64,000 nucleotides of DNA from CADEER01 sp965216585 (lineage in GTDB: Bacteria; Desulfobacterota; Binatia; HRBIN30; CADEER01), in assembly GCA_965216585.1 (NCBI GenBank), contig CBDCGC010000003.1:1054001-1118000 (forward strand), written 5' to 3'. A program made the translations under genes and the position numbers. The notes under the pieces are model-generated. The model ran no database searches, was not told the DNA's origin, and saw only the letters and a program-made list of their open reading frames with translations. Within the stretch, counting starts at the first letter, position 1. Each line of letters begins with the position of its first letter. This document shows, in pieces, positions 43,663 through 52,430 of this stretch.

Positions 43663-44565
43663 CTACGGGCGCGCCGCGGCGACCACACCGGCGGCGAGGT
43701 TCTCGCCGCTCGCCACCACCCAACGCACCGTCGGATCGCCGCGGAACCAGGTGATCTGGCGCTTGGCGAAACGGCGCGTCGCGCGTGCCATCAGGTCGAC
43801 CGCATCGTCGAGCGACACCCGGCCGCGCAGGTGCTCGGCGATCTCGCGGTAGCCGATGCTCTGCAGAGCCGGGGCGCCGGCGAAGCCGCGCGCGTGCAGA
43901 TCCTCGACCTCTGCGACCAAACCGCCGGCGACCATCTCGCGACAGCGCTGGTCGAGCCGGCGGTAGAGCTCATCGCGCGCCACCTCGAGGCCGACGACGC
44001 GCGCCGCGAGCTGATCGCGCTTGAAGCCGTGCTCGCTCTGCCACTGCGATATCGGCTTGCCGCTCAGCGCCGCCACTTCGAGGGCGCGCACTACGCGCAC
44101 GCGGTCGTTGGCATGCAAGCGCGCGGCGCTGACCGGGTCGACCTCGGCGAGCTCGCGGTGCAGGACACCCGGTTGCAGCCTTTCGCGTTCCACCATCGCG
44201 GCGCGCAACGCGTCGTCGCGCGGCGGTCCCGGGAAAAGCCCGTAGCGCAGAACCTTCAGATAGAGTCCGGTACCGCCCACCAGGACGACCGACTTGCCGC
44301 GCCGCTGCACGTCGTCGATGGCCGCCAATGCCAGCTCGCGATAGCGCGCACAGTCGAAACGCTCGCTCGGCTCGACGACGTCGAAAACGTGATGGGCGAT
44401 GCCGCGCCGCTGCGCCGGCGGCGGCTTGGCGCTGCCGATGTCCAACCCGCGGTAGACCTGACGCGAGTCGCAGTTGACGATCTCGGCACCCAGCCGCTCG
44501 GCGAGCTCGAGTGACACTTCCGTCTTGCCGGTGCCGGTCGGCCCGACGATGGCGACGACGCTCAC
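43663..44565 (-). CDS. miaA: tRNA dimethylallyltransferase
   Basis: A 300-residue MiaA that adds dimethylallyl to A37 of UNN-reading tRNAs. P-loop VGPTGTGKTEVSLEL; NCDSRQVYRGLDIGSAKPPPAQ; and LVGGTGLYLKVLRYGL are diagnostic. Length is normal. It follows mutL by 57 nt, the common mutL-miaA arrangement. Confidence 0.95.
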   Translation of the reverse strand: MSVVAIVGPTGTGKTEVSLELAERLGAEIVNCDSRQVYRGLDIGSAKPPPAQRRGIAHHVFDVVEPSERFDCARYRELALAAIDDVQRRGKSVVLVGGTGLYLKVLRYGLFPGPPRDDALRAAMVERERLQPGVLHRELAEVDPVSAARLHANDRVRVVRALEVAALSGKPISQWQSEHGFKRDQLAARVVGLEVARDELYRRLDQRCREMVAGGLVAEVEDLHARGFAGAPALQSIGYREIAEHLRGRVSLDDAVDLMARATRRFAKRQITWFRGDPTVRWVVASGENLAAGVVAAARP

Positions 44566-44622
44566 CTCAGACCCCGCGCCAGGCGCTGCGCCGGTGCAGC
44601 TCCCGAAAGCTCCGCGAGCCCC

Positions 44623-46452
44623 TCAAGTGCGCTTGAACCACCGTTCCAAATCGCCGCGCGAGAGCGTGATGAAGGAAGGCCGCCCATGCGGGCAGTGGCC
44701 GGAAAAATCCGTGTAGTCCATCGCCCGCAACAACGCCGTCACCTGCTCGGCACTCATGTTCTGGCCAACGCGCACGGCGGAGTGGCAGGCCAAGCGCGAC
44801 AGTATCGACTCGGTCGCTTCGTCGAGACGGCGCGAGCGGCCGATCTCGACGAGGTCTTCGGCGAGGTCGCGGACCAGGACCTGAGCGTCGCTGTCGCCGA
44901 GCAGCGCCGGCACCGCGCGCACGGCAAAGGAGTCGCCCGAATGCGGCTCGACCTCGAAACCGATCGCCGCCAGGCGGTCGAGGTGATCGCGCAGCAGCGT
45001 TGCCTCGCGCGGGCCGAGATCGACGACGACGGGCACGAGAAGTTGCTGGCGCGGTACGACCCCCGAGCGCTGCGACTCGCGCAGTCGTTCGAACATCACC
45101 CGCTCGTGCGCCGCGTGCTGGTCGATCATCACCAGTTGATCGTCGCCCTGACAGATCAAATAGCCTTGAAAAACCTGGCCGAGGACGCGCAGTCCGGCGA
45201 AGAAACCGGCGGCGCCTTCGCCGCCCGCTGTCTGCGCGAGGGGCGCCGCCGCGGCGGCGAGCGGGCGCGCCAGCGGCGCTGCCACAGCGCCACCGGCCTG
45301 CGGCAGCAGTCGCGGCGGTGCGGCGGCGCTGCCGCCGGTCGCCGTCGGTGACGGCCGCAACACCATCTTGCCACCGGGCCGACCGGCCAACGGCAACGGC
45401 GACGACACCGACTCGTGACGGCCACCGTCGGCGCGGTGCAATCGCTTCTGCACGCCCTGGACGATCAGATCGTGAACGATCCCCGAGCGCCGGAAACGCA
45501 CCTCGGACTTGGCCGGATGGACGTTGACGTCGACCTGATCGAGCGCCACGTCGATGAAGACGACGGCGGCCGGATAGCGTCCGTGCATGAGCAGCGTGCT
45601 GTAACCGGCGAGGATGGCGTGGGTGACGACCTTGTCGCGCACGTAGCGCCGGTTGACGTAGGAGAAGATCTGGCGCTGGCTCGGAAAGGTGAGCTGGGTC
45701 TGCGAAATCCAACCGTGCACACGGCCGGCGCCGCCGCTGTGCTCGAAGCTCAGCATCGCCGCCGCCCGCTCGCTGCGCAACACCTGGGCGATGCGCTCGC
45801 CGTGATCCTCGACGCCGGAGTGATCGAGAAGTGTGCGACCGTTGTGGCTCAAACGAAATCCGACCTGCGGCCAAGCCAGCGCCAGGCGCGTCAGCAGCTC
45901 GCTGACGTGTCCGACCTCGGTCGACGGCGCTTTGAGAAATTTGCGGCGCGCCGGCGTGTTGGCGAAAAGGTTGGCGACCTCGACGCGCGTCCCGGCCGGC
46001 GCGCCGGTTTCGACGACCTCGACGATCTCACTGTCTTTGACGACAACCCGCGTCGCCGCCAGATCTTCGCGCCGCCGCGTCACCAGAGTCGTCTCGCCGA
46101 CGGCGCCGATGCTGGCCAGCGCTTCGCCGCGAAAACCGAGGGTGGCGATGCGCAGCAGATCGTCGACGGCGGCCAACTTGCTCGTCGCATGGCGGGAAAA
46201 CGCGCACACCGCATCTTCGTGCGACATTCCCTCGCCGTCGTCGATGACGGCAATCAGCGCCGTCCCGGCTTGTTCGAGATCGACGGCAATGCGCAAAGCC
46301 CCGGCGTCGAGCGAGTTCTCGACGAGCTCCTTGACCACCGATGCCGGCCGTTCGACGACTTCTCCGGCGGCGATCTGGTTGGCGATGGCGTCGGGCAACA
46401 CGCGCACCCGGCGCTCAGCAACCTCCCTCTCCGGTGCCTCCGCTGCGGCCAT
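44623..46452 (-). CDS. mutL: DNA mismatch repair protein MutL with endonuclease motif
   Basis: A 609-residue MutL. ATPase motifs include ELVENSLDAGALRIAV, DDGEGMSHEDA and GFRGEALASIG. The C-terminal domain retains DQHAAHERVMFE, the DQHA-x2-E-x4-E motif of nicking MutL proteins, plus ACHSAVR and CPHGRP, so it should be an active endonuclease (family knowledge). ATG 46452 is chosen because a GAGGGGGGAG site precedes it directly. It is divergent from the heptose gene. Confidence 0.95.
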   Translation of the reverse strand: MAAAEAPEREVAERRVRVLPDAIANQIAAGEVVERPASVVKELVENSLDAGALRIAVDLEQAGTALIAVIDDGEGMSHEDAVCAFSRHATSKLAAVDDLLRIATLGFRGEALASIGAVGETTLVTRRREDLAATRVVVKDSEIVEVVETGAPAGTRVEVANLFANTPARRKFLKAPSTEVGHVSELLTRLALAWPQVGFRLSHNGRTLLDHSGVEDHGERIAQVLRSERAAAMLSFEHSGGAGRVHGWISQTQLTFPSQRQIFSYVNRRYVRDKVVTHAILAGYSTLLMHGRYPAAVVFIDVALDQVDVNVHPAKSEVRFRRSGIVHDLIVQGVQKRLHRADGGRHESVSSPLPLAGRPGGKMVLRPSPTATGGSAAAPPRLLPQAGGAVAAPLARPLAAAAAPLAQTAGGEGAAGFFAGLRVLGQVFQGYLICQGDDQLVMIDQHAAHERVMFERLRESQRSGVVPRQQLLVPVVVDLGPREATLLRDHLDRLAAIGFEVEPHSGDSFAVRAVPALLGDSDAQVLVRDLAEDLVEIGRSRRLDEATESILSRLACHSAVRVGQNMSAEQVTALLRAMDYTDFSGHCPHGRPSFITLSRGDLERWFKRT

Positions 46453-46519
46453 CTCCCCCCTCTCCGAGTCATTCCGTAGCACCGTGCCGCCGCACTTGCC
46501 AGTTCTCGCCGGCGCCCGC

Positions 46520-46547
46520 CCCCCGCCGGCGATTGCGCCGGCGGGGG
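46520..46547 (+). promoter_or_regulatory. Perfect hairpin covering the ribosome site of the heptose adenylyltransferase
   Basis: Arms 46520-46531 and 46536-46547 are perfectly complementary (12 bp) around a 4-nt loop. The 3' arm carries the GGCGGGGG that would be the ribosome site, ending 9 nt before ATG 46557. It could reduce translation. Confidence 0.45.
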
Positions 46548-46556
46548 CAATCGCCC

Positions 46557-47045
46557 ATGCTCGCCGTCATGTCAGCAAAGGTCCTCAGCGCCAGCCAGCT
46601 CACCGCGGCGCTCGCCGACCAGCGGCGCGACGCGAAGAGGATCGTTTTTACCAACGGCTGTTTCGACCTGCTGCACCCCGGCCACGTCCGCTATCTGGCC
46701 GAGGCGCGCGCCCTCGGTGATCTGCTGGTGGTGGCGCTCAACACCGACGCCTCGGTGCGGCGCCTCGGCAAAGGCGGCGATCGTCCCATCGTCGGCGAAA
46801 ACGACCGCGCCACCGTCGTCGCCGCGCTGGCCGCCGTCGACTACGTCACCTTCTTCGACGAAGATACGCCGCTCGAGCTGATCCGCACCCTACGACCCGA
46901 CGTCCTCGTCAAAGGCGGCGACTGGGAGCCCGAAAAAATCGTCGGCGCCGACGTCGTCCGCGCCAACGGCGGCGAGGTGCACAGCCTACCCTTCGCCGCC
47001 GGCTACTCGACCAGCGACCTGATCGACCGCATCCGCCGCGCGTAG
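46557..47045 (+). CDS. rfaE2: D-glycero-beta-D-manno-heptose 1-phosphate adenylyltransferase
   Basis: A 162-residue nucleotidyltransferase of the HldE C-terminal (RfaE2) type. FTNGCFDLLHPGHVRYLAEA is the cytidylyltransferase-like motif with HxGH-equivalent HPGH; LKPDVLVKGGDWEP-like sequence (RPDVLVKGGDWEPEK) is also typical. It activates heptose phosphate to ADP-heptose for LPS. ATG 46569 is an alternative start. The kinase half is encoded separately at 51264 on minus. Confidence 0.93.
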   Translation: MLAVMSAKVLSASQLTAALADQRRDAKRIVFTNGCFDLLHPGHVRYLAEARALGDLLVVALNTDASVRRLGKGGDRPIVGENDRATVVAALAAVDYVTFFDEDTPLELIRTLRPDVLVKGGDWEPEKIVGADVVRANGGEVHSLPFAAGYSTSDLIDRIRRA

Positions 47046-47214
47046 GCTGAAACTCGCTCCCCCTTCGCCATGGCTCCGGAGGACAAGTGCGCTCGTAGGC
47101 TCAGGCGAGGCGCAGGCGCAGGCTGAGGTCGGTGATCGCTGTCGCGATTTCTCGTTCGAAAGGTCTTCATTCGAACGGTCCGGCGGCACGCCGGAGGGTT
47201 TGGCAACCCGCAAC
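47046..47214. terminator. Convergent gap with three consecutive hairpins
   Basis: Between rfaE2 and ridA three inverted repeats follow one another: 47154-47176 (7-bp arms), 47179-47195 (TCCGGCG/CGCCGGA) and 47196-47209 (GGGTT/AACCC). They probably end transcription from both sides. No gene is visible here. Confidence 0.45.
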
Positions 47215-47610
47215 TCAACCTTCGGGCAAATGGGCGATCGCGTCGATCTCCACCCGCGCGCCCTTGGGCAGCTTGGCAACGCCGACGGTGACGCGAGCCG
47301 GAAAGGGTTGCTCGACGAAGCGGGCGTAGACTTCGTTGACGGCAGCGAAGTCGGCGATGTCGATCAGGTAGATCGTCATGCGCAGGACGTCGACAAAGCT
47401 CGCCCCCGCGGCGGCGAGGACGGCGCCGAGGTTGCGCATCACCTGCTCGCTCTCGGCGGCGATGCCACCACCGACCAACTCGCCAGTACGCGCCTCGATG
47501 CCGACCTGGCCGGAGAGAAAGAGCCATTCGCCGACCCGCACCGCCTGCGAGTAGGCGCCGATGGCAGCCGGCGCCGCCTCGCTTTCGACTGCCCGCCGAC
47601 GATTCTTCAT
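47215..47610 (-). CDS. ridA: RidA family (YjgF) enamine/imine deaminase
   Basis: A 131-residue RidA protein. The family core is AAIGAYSQAVRVGEWLFLSGQVG, the active-site Arg region is FPARVTVGVAKLPKGARVEID and the C-terminus is AIAHLPEG. It destroys reactive imines/enamines made by PLP enzymes. It follows spoT by 9 nt on the same strand, a pair found in many bacteria. Confidence 0.93.
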   Translation of the reverse strand: MKNRRRAVESEAAPAAIGAYSQAVRVGEWLFLSGQVGIEARTGELVGGGIAAESEQVMRNLGAVLAAAGASFVDVLRMTIYLIDIADFAAVNEVYARFVEQPFPARVTVGVAKLPKGARVEIDAIAHLPEG

Positions 47611-47619
47611 CGCATCACC

Positions 47620-49770
47620 TCAATCGCGCGGCCGGCGCACCGAGAGGACGCCGCGCACCTTGCCAATCGAGCGCATCAATCCATGCAGCTGCGCCGCGTC
47701 CTGGACGATGACCTCGAAACTGTTGACCGCCTGCTGGTCGGGCGTGCTCTGCACCTGGGCGCTGCTGATGTTGACACCGGCGCTGCCGATCGACTTGGTG
47801 ATCGCCGCCAGCATCCCCGGCTTGTCGAGGCAACGCACCTCGAGCTGTACCGGCCGCTGCCCGTTGGCGCCGCTTTCCCAGGCCACTTCGACCTGGCGCT
47901 GCGGGTCGCTCTCGAGCACGCGGGTACAGTCGCTGGTGTGCACCGTGACGCCGCGGCCGCGGGTGATGAAGCCGCGAATCTCCTCCCCCGGCAAGGGGTC
48001 GCAACACTTGGCGAAGCGGATCAGCACATCCTCGGCGCCGCTGACGCGCACCCCCGGCGGCCGGCCGGTGACCCGGCGAATGAGCTTGCGCAGAACGCCG
48101 TCGTCACCGACCTCGACGCCGTCGCCAAGCGTACCGGCCGGCAACAGCCGCTCGAGCACCTGGCGCGCCGTGATCCGGCCGTAGCCGACATAGGCGACCA
48201 GCGCGTCGGCGCCCTTGAGACCAAAGCCCGACGCGACTTCGGCCAGGCGACCGTTCTTGCGCAAGCGCTTCAGATCCATGCGATGCCGCCGCAGGTCGCG
48301 GTCGAGCAACTCGCCACCGACACGCAGCGCCTCACCGCGCTCGACATGGCGCAGCCAGGCGCGGATGCGCGTCTTCGCCCGGCTGGTCTTGACCATGCCC
48401 AGCCAGTCCTTGCTCGGCGTCTGTCCCGCCGTCGTAACGATCTCGACCATTTCACCGTTCGACAGTTGATAGTCGAGTGGCACCAAACGGCCGTTGACAC
48501 GAGCACCGGCGCAGTGCTGGCCCACTTCCGAATGGATGCGGTAGGCGAAGTCGATCGCCGTCGCGCCCTCGGGAAAATTGAGCACGTCGCCGCCCGGGGT
48601 GTAGACGTAGACCTCGTCGGAAAAGAGATCTTCTTTGATCGAACCGAGAAACTCGTGCGGATCCGAGAGTTTTTGCTGGGTTTCCACGAGCTGCCGCAGC
48701 CAGGCAAAGCGCTGTGCCTCTTCGTGGCCGATCGGCTCGCCCTCTTTGTAGCTCCAGTGCGCGGCGATGCCGAACTCCGAAACGCGGTGCATTTCACGGG
48801 TGCGGATCTGCACCTCGACGCGCTCGCCCGACATGCCGATCACCGTCGTGTGCAACGACTGGTAACGGTTGTTCTTGGGCATCGCGATATAGTCCTTGAC
48901 GCGACCCGGCACCGGCTTCCACTTGGCGTGGATCAAGCCGAGAGCGACGTAGCAGTCGGTGACACTGTCGACGAGAACCCGAAAGCCGACGAGGTCGTAG
49001 ATCTGGTCGTAGAGCAGGTCGTAGCGCTGCATCTTGGAGTAGATCGAGTAGAAGTGCTTGGGACGGCCGACCACTTCGGCTTCCACACCTCCTTCGCTCA
49101 GCTCCTTGGCCAACAGCGTCTTGAACTCGTCGATGTAGTGCCGCCGTTCGGCTTTCTTCTTGGCGACGTTGCGCTTGAGCTGGTAGTAGACCTCCGGCCG
49201 CTGGAAGCGCAGGGCGTTGTCTTCGAGATCGTTCTTGATCCAGTTGATCCCCAGTCGATGGGCGATCGGCGCGTACACCTCGAGGGTTTCCTTGGCGATG
49301 GCGCGCTGGCGCTCGGCCGACAGGTGCTCGAGCGTGCGCATGTTGTCGGCGCGATCGGCCAGCTTGATGAGGATGACGCGGATGTCGCGCGCCATCGCCA
49401 TGATCATTTTGCGAAAGTTCTCGGCTTGCTTTTCCTCGACGCTGGTAAAGGACACCTGCGATATCTTGGTCACGCCGTCGACCAGTCCGGCGATGGCATC
49501 GCCGAACTCCGCCTCGACGGCATCGAGAGACGCCAGGGTGTCCTCGACGACGTCGTGCAACAGGCCGGCACAAACGCAGGATTCGTCGAGCTTCAGGTCG
49601 GCGATCAGATTGGCGACGCCGACCGGGTGGACGAAGTAGGGATCGCCCGACTGCCGGCGCTGGCCGCGGTGCATCTCCTTCGAGTAGGCGTAGGCGTGGC
49701 GGATGATGTCGGCGTCGGCGCCCGGGTGATAGTCGACGACCTTGTCGATCAGTGCATCGACCTCGCTCAC
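47620..49770 (-). CDS. spoT: RelA/SpoT (p)ppGpp synthetase/hydrolase
   Basis: A 716-residue bifunctional Rel. The HD hydrolase domain is GDPYFVHPVGVA with LLHDVVEDT, the synthetase domain contains YDQIYDLVGFRVLVDSVTD and GRVKDYIAMPKNNRYQSLH, and TGS (VYTPGGDVLNFPEGATAIDF) and ACT (VEVRCLDKPGMLAAITKS) domains follow. The full HD motif suggests hydrolase activity is retained. GTG 49770 overlaps the stop of the kinase gene (GTGA). A longer upstream frame is spurious. Confidence 0.95.
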   Translation of the reverse strand: MSEVDALIDKVVDYHPGADADIIRHAYAYSKEMHRGQRRQSGDPYFVHPVGVANLIADLKLDESCVCAGLLHDVVEDTLASLDAVEAEFGDAIAGLVDGVTKISQVSFTSVEEKQAENFRKMIMAMARDIRVILIKLADRADNMRTLEHLSAERQRAIAKETLEVYAPIAHRLGINWIKNDLEDNALRFQRPEVYYQLKRNVAKKKAERRHYIDEFKTLLAKELSEGGVEAEVVGRPKHFYSIYSKMQRYDLLYDQIYDLVGFRVLVDSVTDCYVALGLIHAKWKPVPGRVKDYIAMPKNNRYQSLHTTVIGMSGERVEVQIRTREMHRVSEFGIAAHWSYKEGEPIGHEEAQRFAWLRQLVETQQKLSDPHEFLGSIKEDLFSDEVYVYTPGGDVLNFPEGATAIDFAYRIHSEVGQHCAGARVNGRLVPLDYQLSNGEMVEIVTTAGQTPSKDWLGMVKTSRAKTRIRAWLRHVERGEALRVGGELLDRDLRRHRMDLKRLRKNGRLAEVASGFGLKGADALVAYVGYGRITARQVLERLLPAGTLGDGVEVGDDGVLRKLIRRVTGRPPGVRVSGAEDVLIRFAKCCDPLPGEEIRGFITRGRGVTVHTSDCTRVLESDPQRQVEVAWESGANGQRPVQLEVRCLDKPGMLAAITKSIGSAGVNISSAQVQSTPDQQAVNSFEVIVQDAAQLHGLMRSIGKVRGVLSVRRPRD

Positions 49771-50330
49771 GGCTGCTCTCCCGTAGCGGCAAAATGCGCC
49801 AGCGCCGCGGCGGCGATCTCCTCGACCAACTCGGGCGGCGAGCGGTCGTCGGAGGAGAGGATCAAATCGTAGACCCCCGTGTCGGCGAGATCGAAATCGT
49901 AGATGTCGAGGTAGCGCTTGGCGTCCGAGGCGTGGCGCAGCCGGTTTTCCTTCTCGATCTGACGCCATTCGCCGCACTCGCGCTGGGCGACCCGGCGCGC
50001 CCGCACCTCGTCGCTGGCGGTCAGCCAGACCTTGAGGGCTTGCAGATCGTTCTCCGCCGCCAGGTAGCCGGCGAGGCGCCCCTCGAGGATGCAGCCACCC
50101 TGGCGCGCGCGCTCGGCCATGGCGGCGTCGAGCTGGCGATCGATCGAATGATCCGCCTCGCACAGCAGGTTGAACTGCTCGAGCGTCAGTCCGCGGCTCT
50201 TGGCCTCGGCGCGATAGAGGTCGCCGGCGTAGACATGCGGCAAGGCCAGGCGCTCGGCCAGCAAGCGCGCCACCGTCGTCTTGCCGCTGCCCGGCACTCC
50301 CGAGATGGTGACCAACATGGCCGCCATCAT
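49767..50330 (-). CDS. Cytidylate kinase-like P-loop kinase (archaeal type)
   Basis: A 187-residue kinase with P-loop ISGVPGSGKTTVARLLAE. LEGRLAGYLAAE, LKVWLTASDEVRARRVAQRE and DAKRYLDIYDFDLAD fit the type 2 (archaeal) CMP kinases. ATG at 50330, 50327 or 50318 are all possible; the last fits the P-loop best. It replaces gmk and rpoZ, which usually sit between yicC and spoT. A classical cmk exists at 38512, so this one may have another nucleotide substrate; that is inference. Confidence 0.75.
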   Translation of the reverse strand: MMAAMLVTISGVPGSGKTTVARLLAERLALPHVYAGDLYRAEAKSRGLTLEQFNLLCEADHSIDRQLDAAMAERARQGGCILEGRLAGYLAAENDLQALKVWLTASDEVRARRVAQRECGEWRQIEKENRLRHASDAKRYLDIYDFDLADTGVYDLILSSDDRSPPELVEEIAAAALAHFAATGEQP

Positions 50331-50385
50331 AGCAGGCCCGGGCGCCGCTCGGGAGCCTGGCCGGGAGATGCGGCTCGCCCTCGAC

Positions 50386-51258
50386 TCACTCGATGTTCTG
50401 CGTTTGCTCGCGCAGTTTTTCCACCTCGGCGCGCCCCTCGAGGGACAGCCTCGTCACCTCGACGTCGGAGCTCTTCGCGGCGATCGTGTTGAGCTCGCGG
50501 TGGATCTCCTGCAACAGGAAGTCGATCGGCTTGCCGACGGCGTCCTTCTCGCGCAACAGGGCGGCCAGCCGCTTCAGATGAGTCGACAAGCGCACCAACT
50601 CCTCGGTGACGTCACAGCGCTCGGCGATGATCGCCGTCTCCTGCAACAACCGCTGCTCGTCGACGCGATCGCCGGCGAGCTTCTCGAGGCGCTTGCGCAG
50701 GCGCTCGGCGAGCAGCGGAACGATCTCGGCACTGCGGCGCCGCAACTCCGTTTCGATGTGCGCCAGGCGCACGCAGCGTTGCTTCATGTCTTTCTGCAAC
50801 GCCTTTCCCTCGCCAACCCGCGCCTTCTCGAACGAGCGCAGCGCTTTTTCGACCAGCGTCTTGACGCGCGGCAAATCGGCCGCCGCATCGCGCGGTCGCT
50901 CGACGACGCGCACCAGATCGCCGCGCGCCTGCAGGAGCGCCATGTCGACCTCGCCCGGTAGCTTGAGCGCCTTCTGCAAACGCCGCCAGCCGCGTACCAC
51001 CTCGCGCGCCGCCTCCTCGTCGACCTCGACACGCCGGCCCGCCTGCGGCGCCCCCGAACGCACGACGCTGACGTCGACCTTGCCGCGTTGCACCGCGGCG
51101 GCGACCAGCGGTCGCAGCTCGGGCTCCCAGCTCTGGCATTCGCGCGGCAGCGACACCCGCACGTCGAGGTAGCGATGGTTGACGCCGCGCACCTCGACCG
51201 ACAAGCGCACGCCGTCACCGCGCCATTCGGCCTGGCCAAATCCAGTCATACTCCGCAT
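50386..51258 (-). CDS. yicC: YicC family endoribonuclease
   Basis: A 290-residue YicC protein starting MRSMTGFGQAEWRGDGVRLS, the usual opening, with SVEVRGVNHRYLDVRVSLPR and C-terminal KRLAALLREKDAVGKPIDF, LLQEIHRELNTIAAKS typical of the family. YicC proteins act in RNA processing. It is 5 nt downstream of rfaE1 and precedes the kinase and spoT. Confidence 0.92.
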   Translation of the reverse strand: MRSMTGFGQAEWRGDGVRLSVEVRGVNHRYLDVRVSLPRECQSWEPELRPLVAAAVQRGKVDVSVVRSGAPQAGRRVEVDEEAAREVVRGWRRLQKALKLPGEVDMALLQARGDLVRVVERPRDAAADLPRVKTLVEKALRSFEKARVGEGKALQKDMKQRCVRLAHIETELRRRSAEIVPLLAERLRKRLEKLAGDRVDEQRLLQETAIIAERCDVTEELVRLSTHLKRLAALLREKDAVGKPIDFLLQEIHRELNTIAAKSSDVEVTRLSLEGRAEVEKLREQTQNIE

Positions 51259-51263
51259 CGCAC

Positions 51264-52286
51264 CTACCCCGTGCTTTCCACCGTGCCGTGCAGCGCCAGG
51301 TCCTCGACCACCTCGTCCGCCGTCACCGACGCCGTACCGACGCGACCGACGACGAGGCCGGCGGCGTGGTTTGCCAACACCGCCGCTGCTGGCAGTTCAG
51401 CGCCGGCCGCCAGTGCCAGCGCGCACGTTGCGATCACCGTATCACCTGCTCCGGTGACGTCGAACACCCGTTGCGCGACGGTGGGAAAATGGCGCGCCGG
51501 TCGCTCGGCCTCGAACAGGCTCATTCCCTCGGCACCGCGTGTGATCAACACCGCGTCGGCGCGCCAGCGGCGAACCAGCTCGCGGCCGGCGCGTTCGAGT
51601 GTCGCCGCATCGACGATCTCGACACCGGATGCGCGGCTCGCCTCGTCGCGGTTCGGCGTCACCAACGAGGCGCCGACGTAGTGGGGGAAGTTGGCATCCT
51701 TGGGATCGATGATCAGAGTGAACGGACGCTCCTCGCGCACCCGCGCGATCATCTGCAGGAACGGCGGCGCGAGGAAACCCTTGCCGTAGTCGGACAAGAC
51801 GACGACGTCGGCAAGGCCGATCCCGGCCAGCAGATGGCCGCGGGCCAGCTCGACGGCGCGACTACCGCTACCGTCGACGCGCTCGCGGTCGAGACGCACC
51901 AGTTGTTGCTGCTGCGCCAACACGCGCGTCTTGCGAATGGTCATCTCCGAACGCGAGCTGCATACACCACTGCGGTCGATGTCGAGCTCGTCGAGCATGC
52001 GCAACATCTGTCGGCCGGCCGCATCGCTGCCGACGACGCCACAGGCGCTCACCCGCCCGCCCAGCGCGCGCACGTTGCTCATGACGTTGGCGGCACCGCC
52101 GAGGCGGTACTCCTCGCGGCTCACGTGCAACACCGGCACCGGCGCTTCGGGCGAAATCCGCTCGACGTCTCCCCAAACGAAATGATCGAGCATGAGGTCG
52201 CCGGCGATCAGCACGCGCGCATTGGCAAAACGGCGAACCCACCGCCGCGGCCACGACGACGACCGCCGCCCCTGTGCAACACCCAT
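51264..52286 (-). CDS. rfaE1: D-glycero-beta-D-manno-heptose-7-phosphate kinase (PfkB family)
   Basis: A 340-residue PfkB kinase of the HldE N-terminal type. ANARVLIAGDLMLDHFVWGD, RISPEAPVPVLHVSREEYRL and LGGAANVMSNVRALG open the protein and VTGAGDTVIATCALALA is the catalytic anion-hole motif with Asp. It phosphorylates heptose 7-phosphate at C1. It is split from its adenylyltransferase (46557, opposite strand). ATG 52286 is chosen as the start; the longer frame upstream is spurious. Confidence 0.93.
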   Translation of the reverse strand: MGVAQGRRSSSWPRRWVRRFANARVLIAGDLMLDHFVWGDVERISPEAPVPVLHVSREEYRLGGAANVMSNVRALGGRVSACGVVGSDAAGRQMLRMLDELDIDRSGVCSSRSEMTIRKTRVLAQQQQLVRLDRERVDGSGSRAVELARGHLLAGIGLADVVVLSDYGKGFLAPPFLQMIARVREERPFTLIIDPKDANFPHYVGASLVTPNRDEASRASGVEIVDAATLERAGRELVRRWRADAVLITRGAEGMSLFEAERPARHFPTVAQRVFDVTGAGDTVIATCALALAAGAELPAAAVLANHAAGLVVGRVGTASVTADEVVEDLALHGTVESTG

Positions 52287-52430
52287 GACTAGCGACAAAG
52301 AAGAAATCGCGCGAGCCGTCAACCGGGCGCTCCTTCGATCGGCGGCCACTTGCGCCGCGAACCGCTCGCGCGCAGCGCCACTCGCCGCGGCGCGTTGCCG
52401 TGTGCCAGCGCCTCGGGTAGCTACGGGGAG

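Noticed and set aside
47200..49872. 890-codon frame opposite spoT and ridA
   Set aside because: Antisense shadow; the minus-strand genes have all expected motifs.
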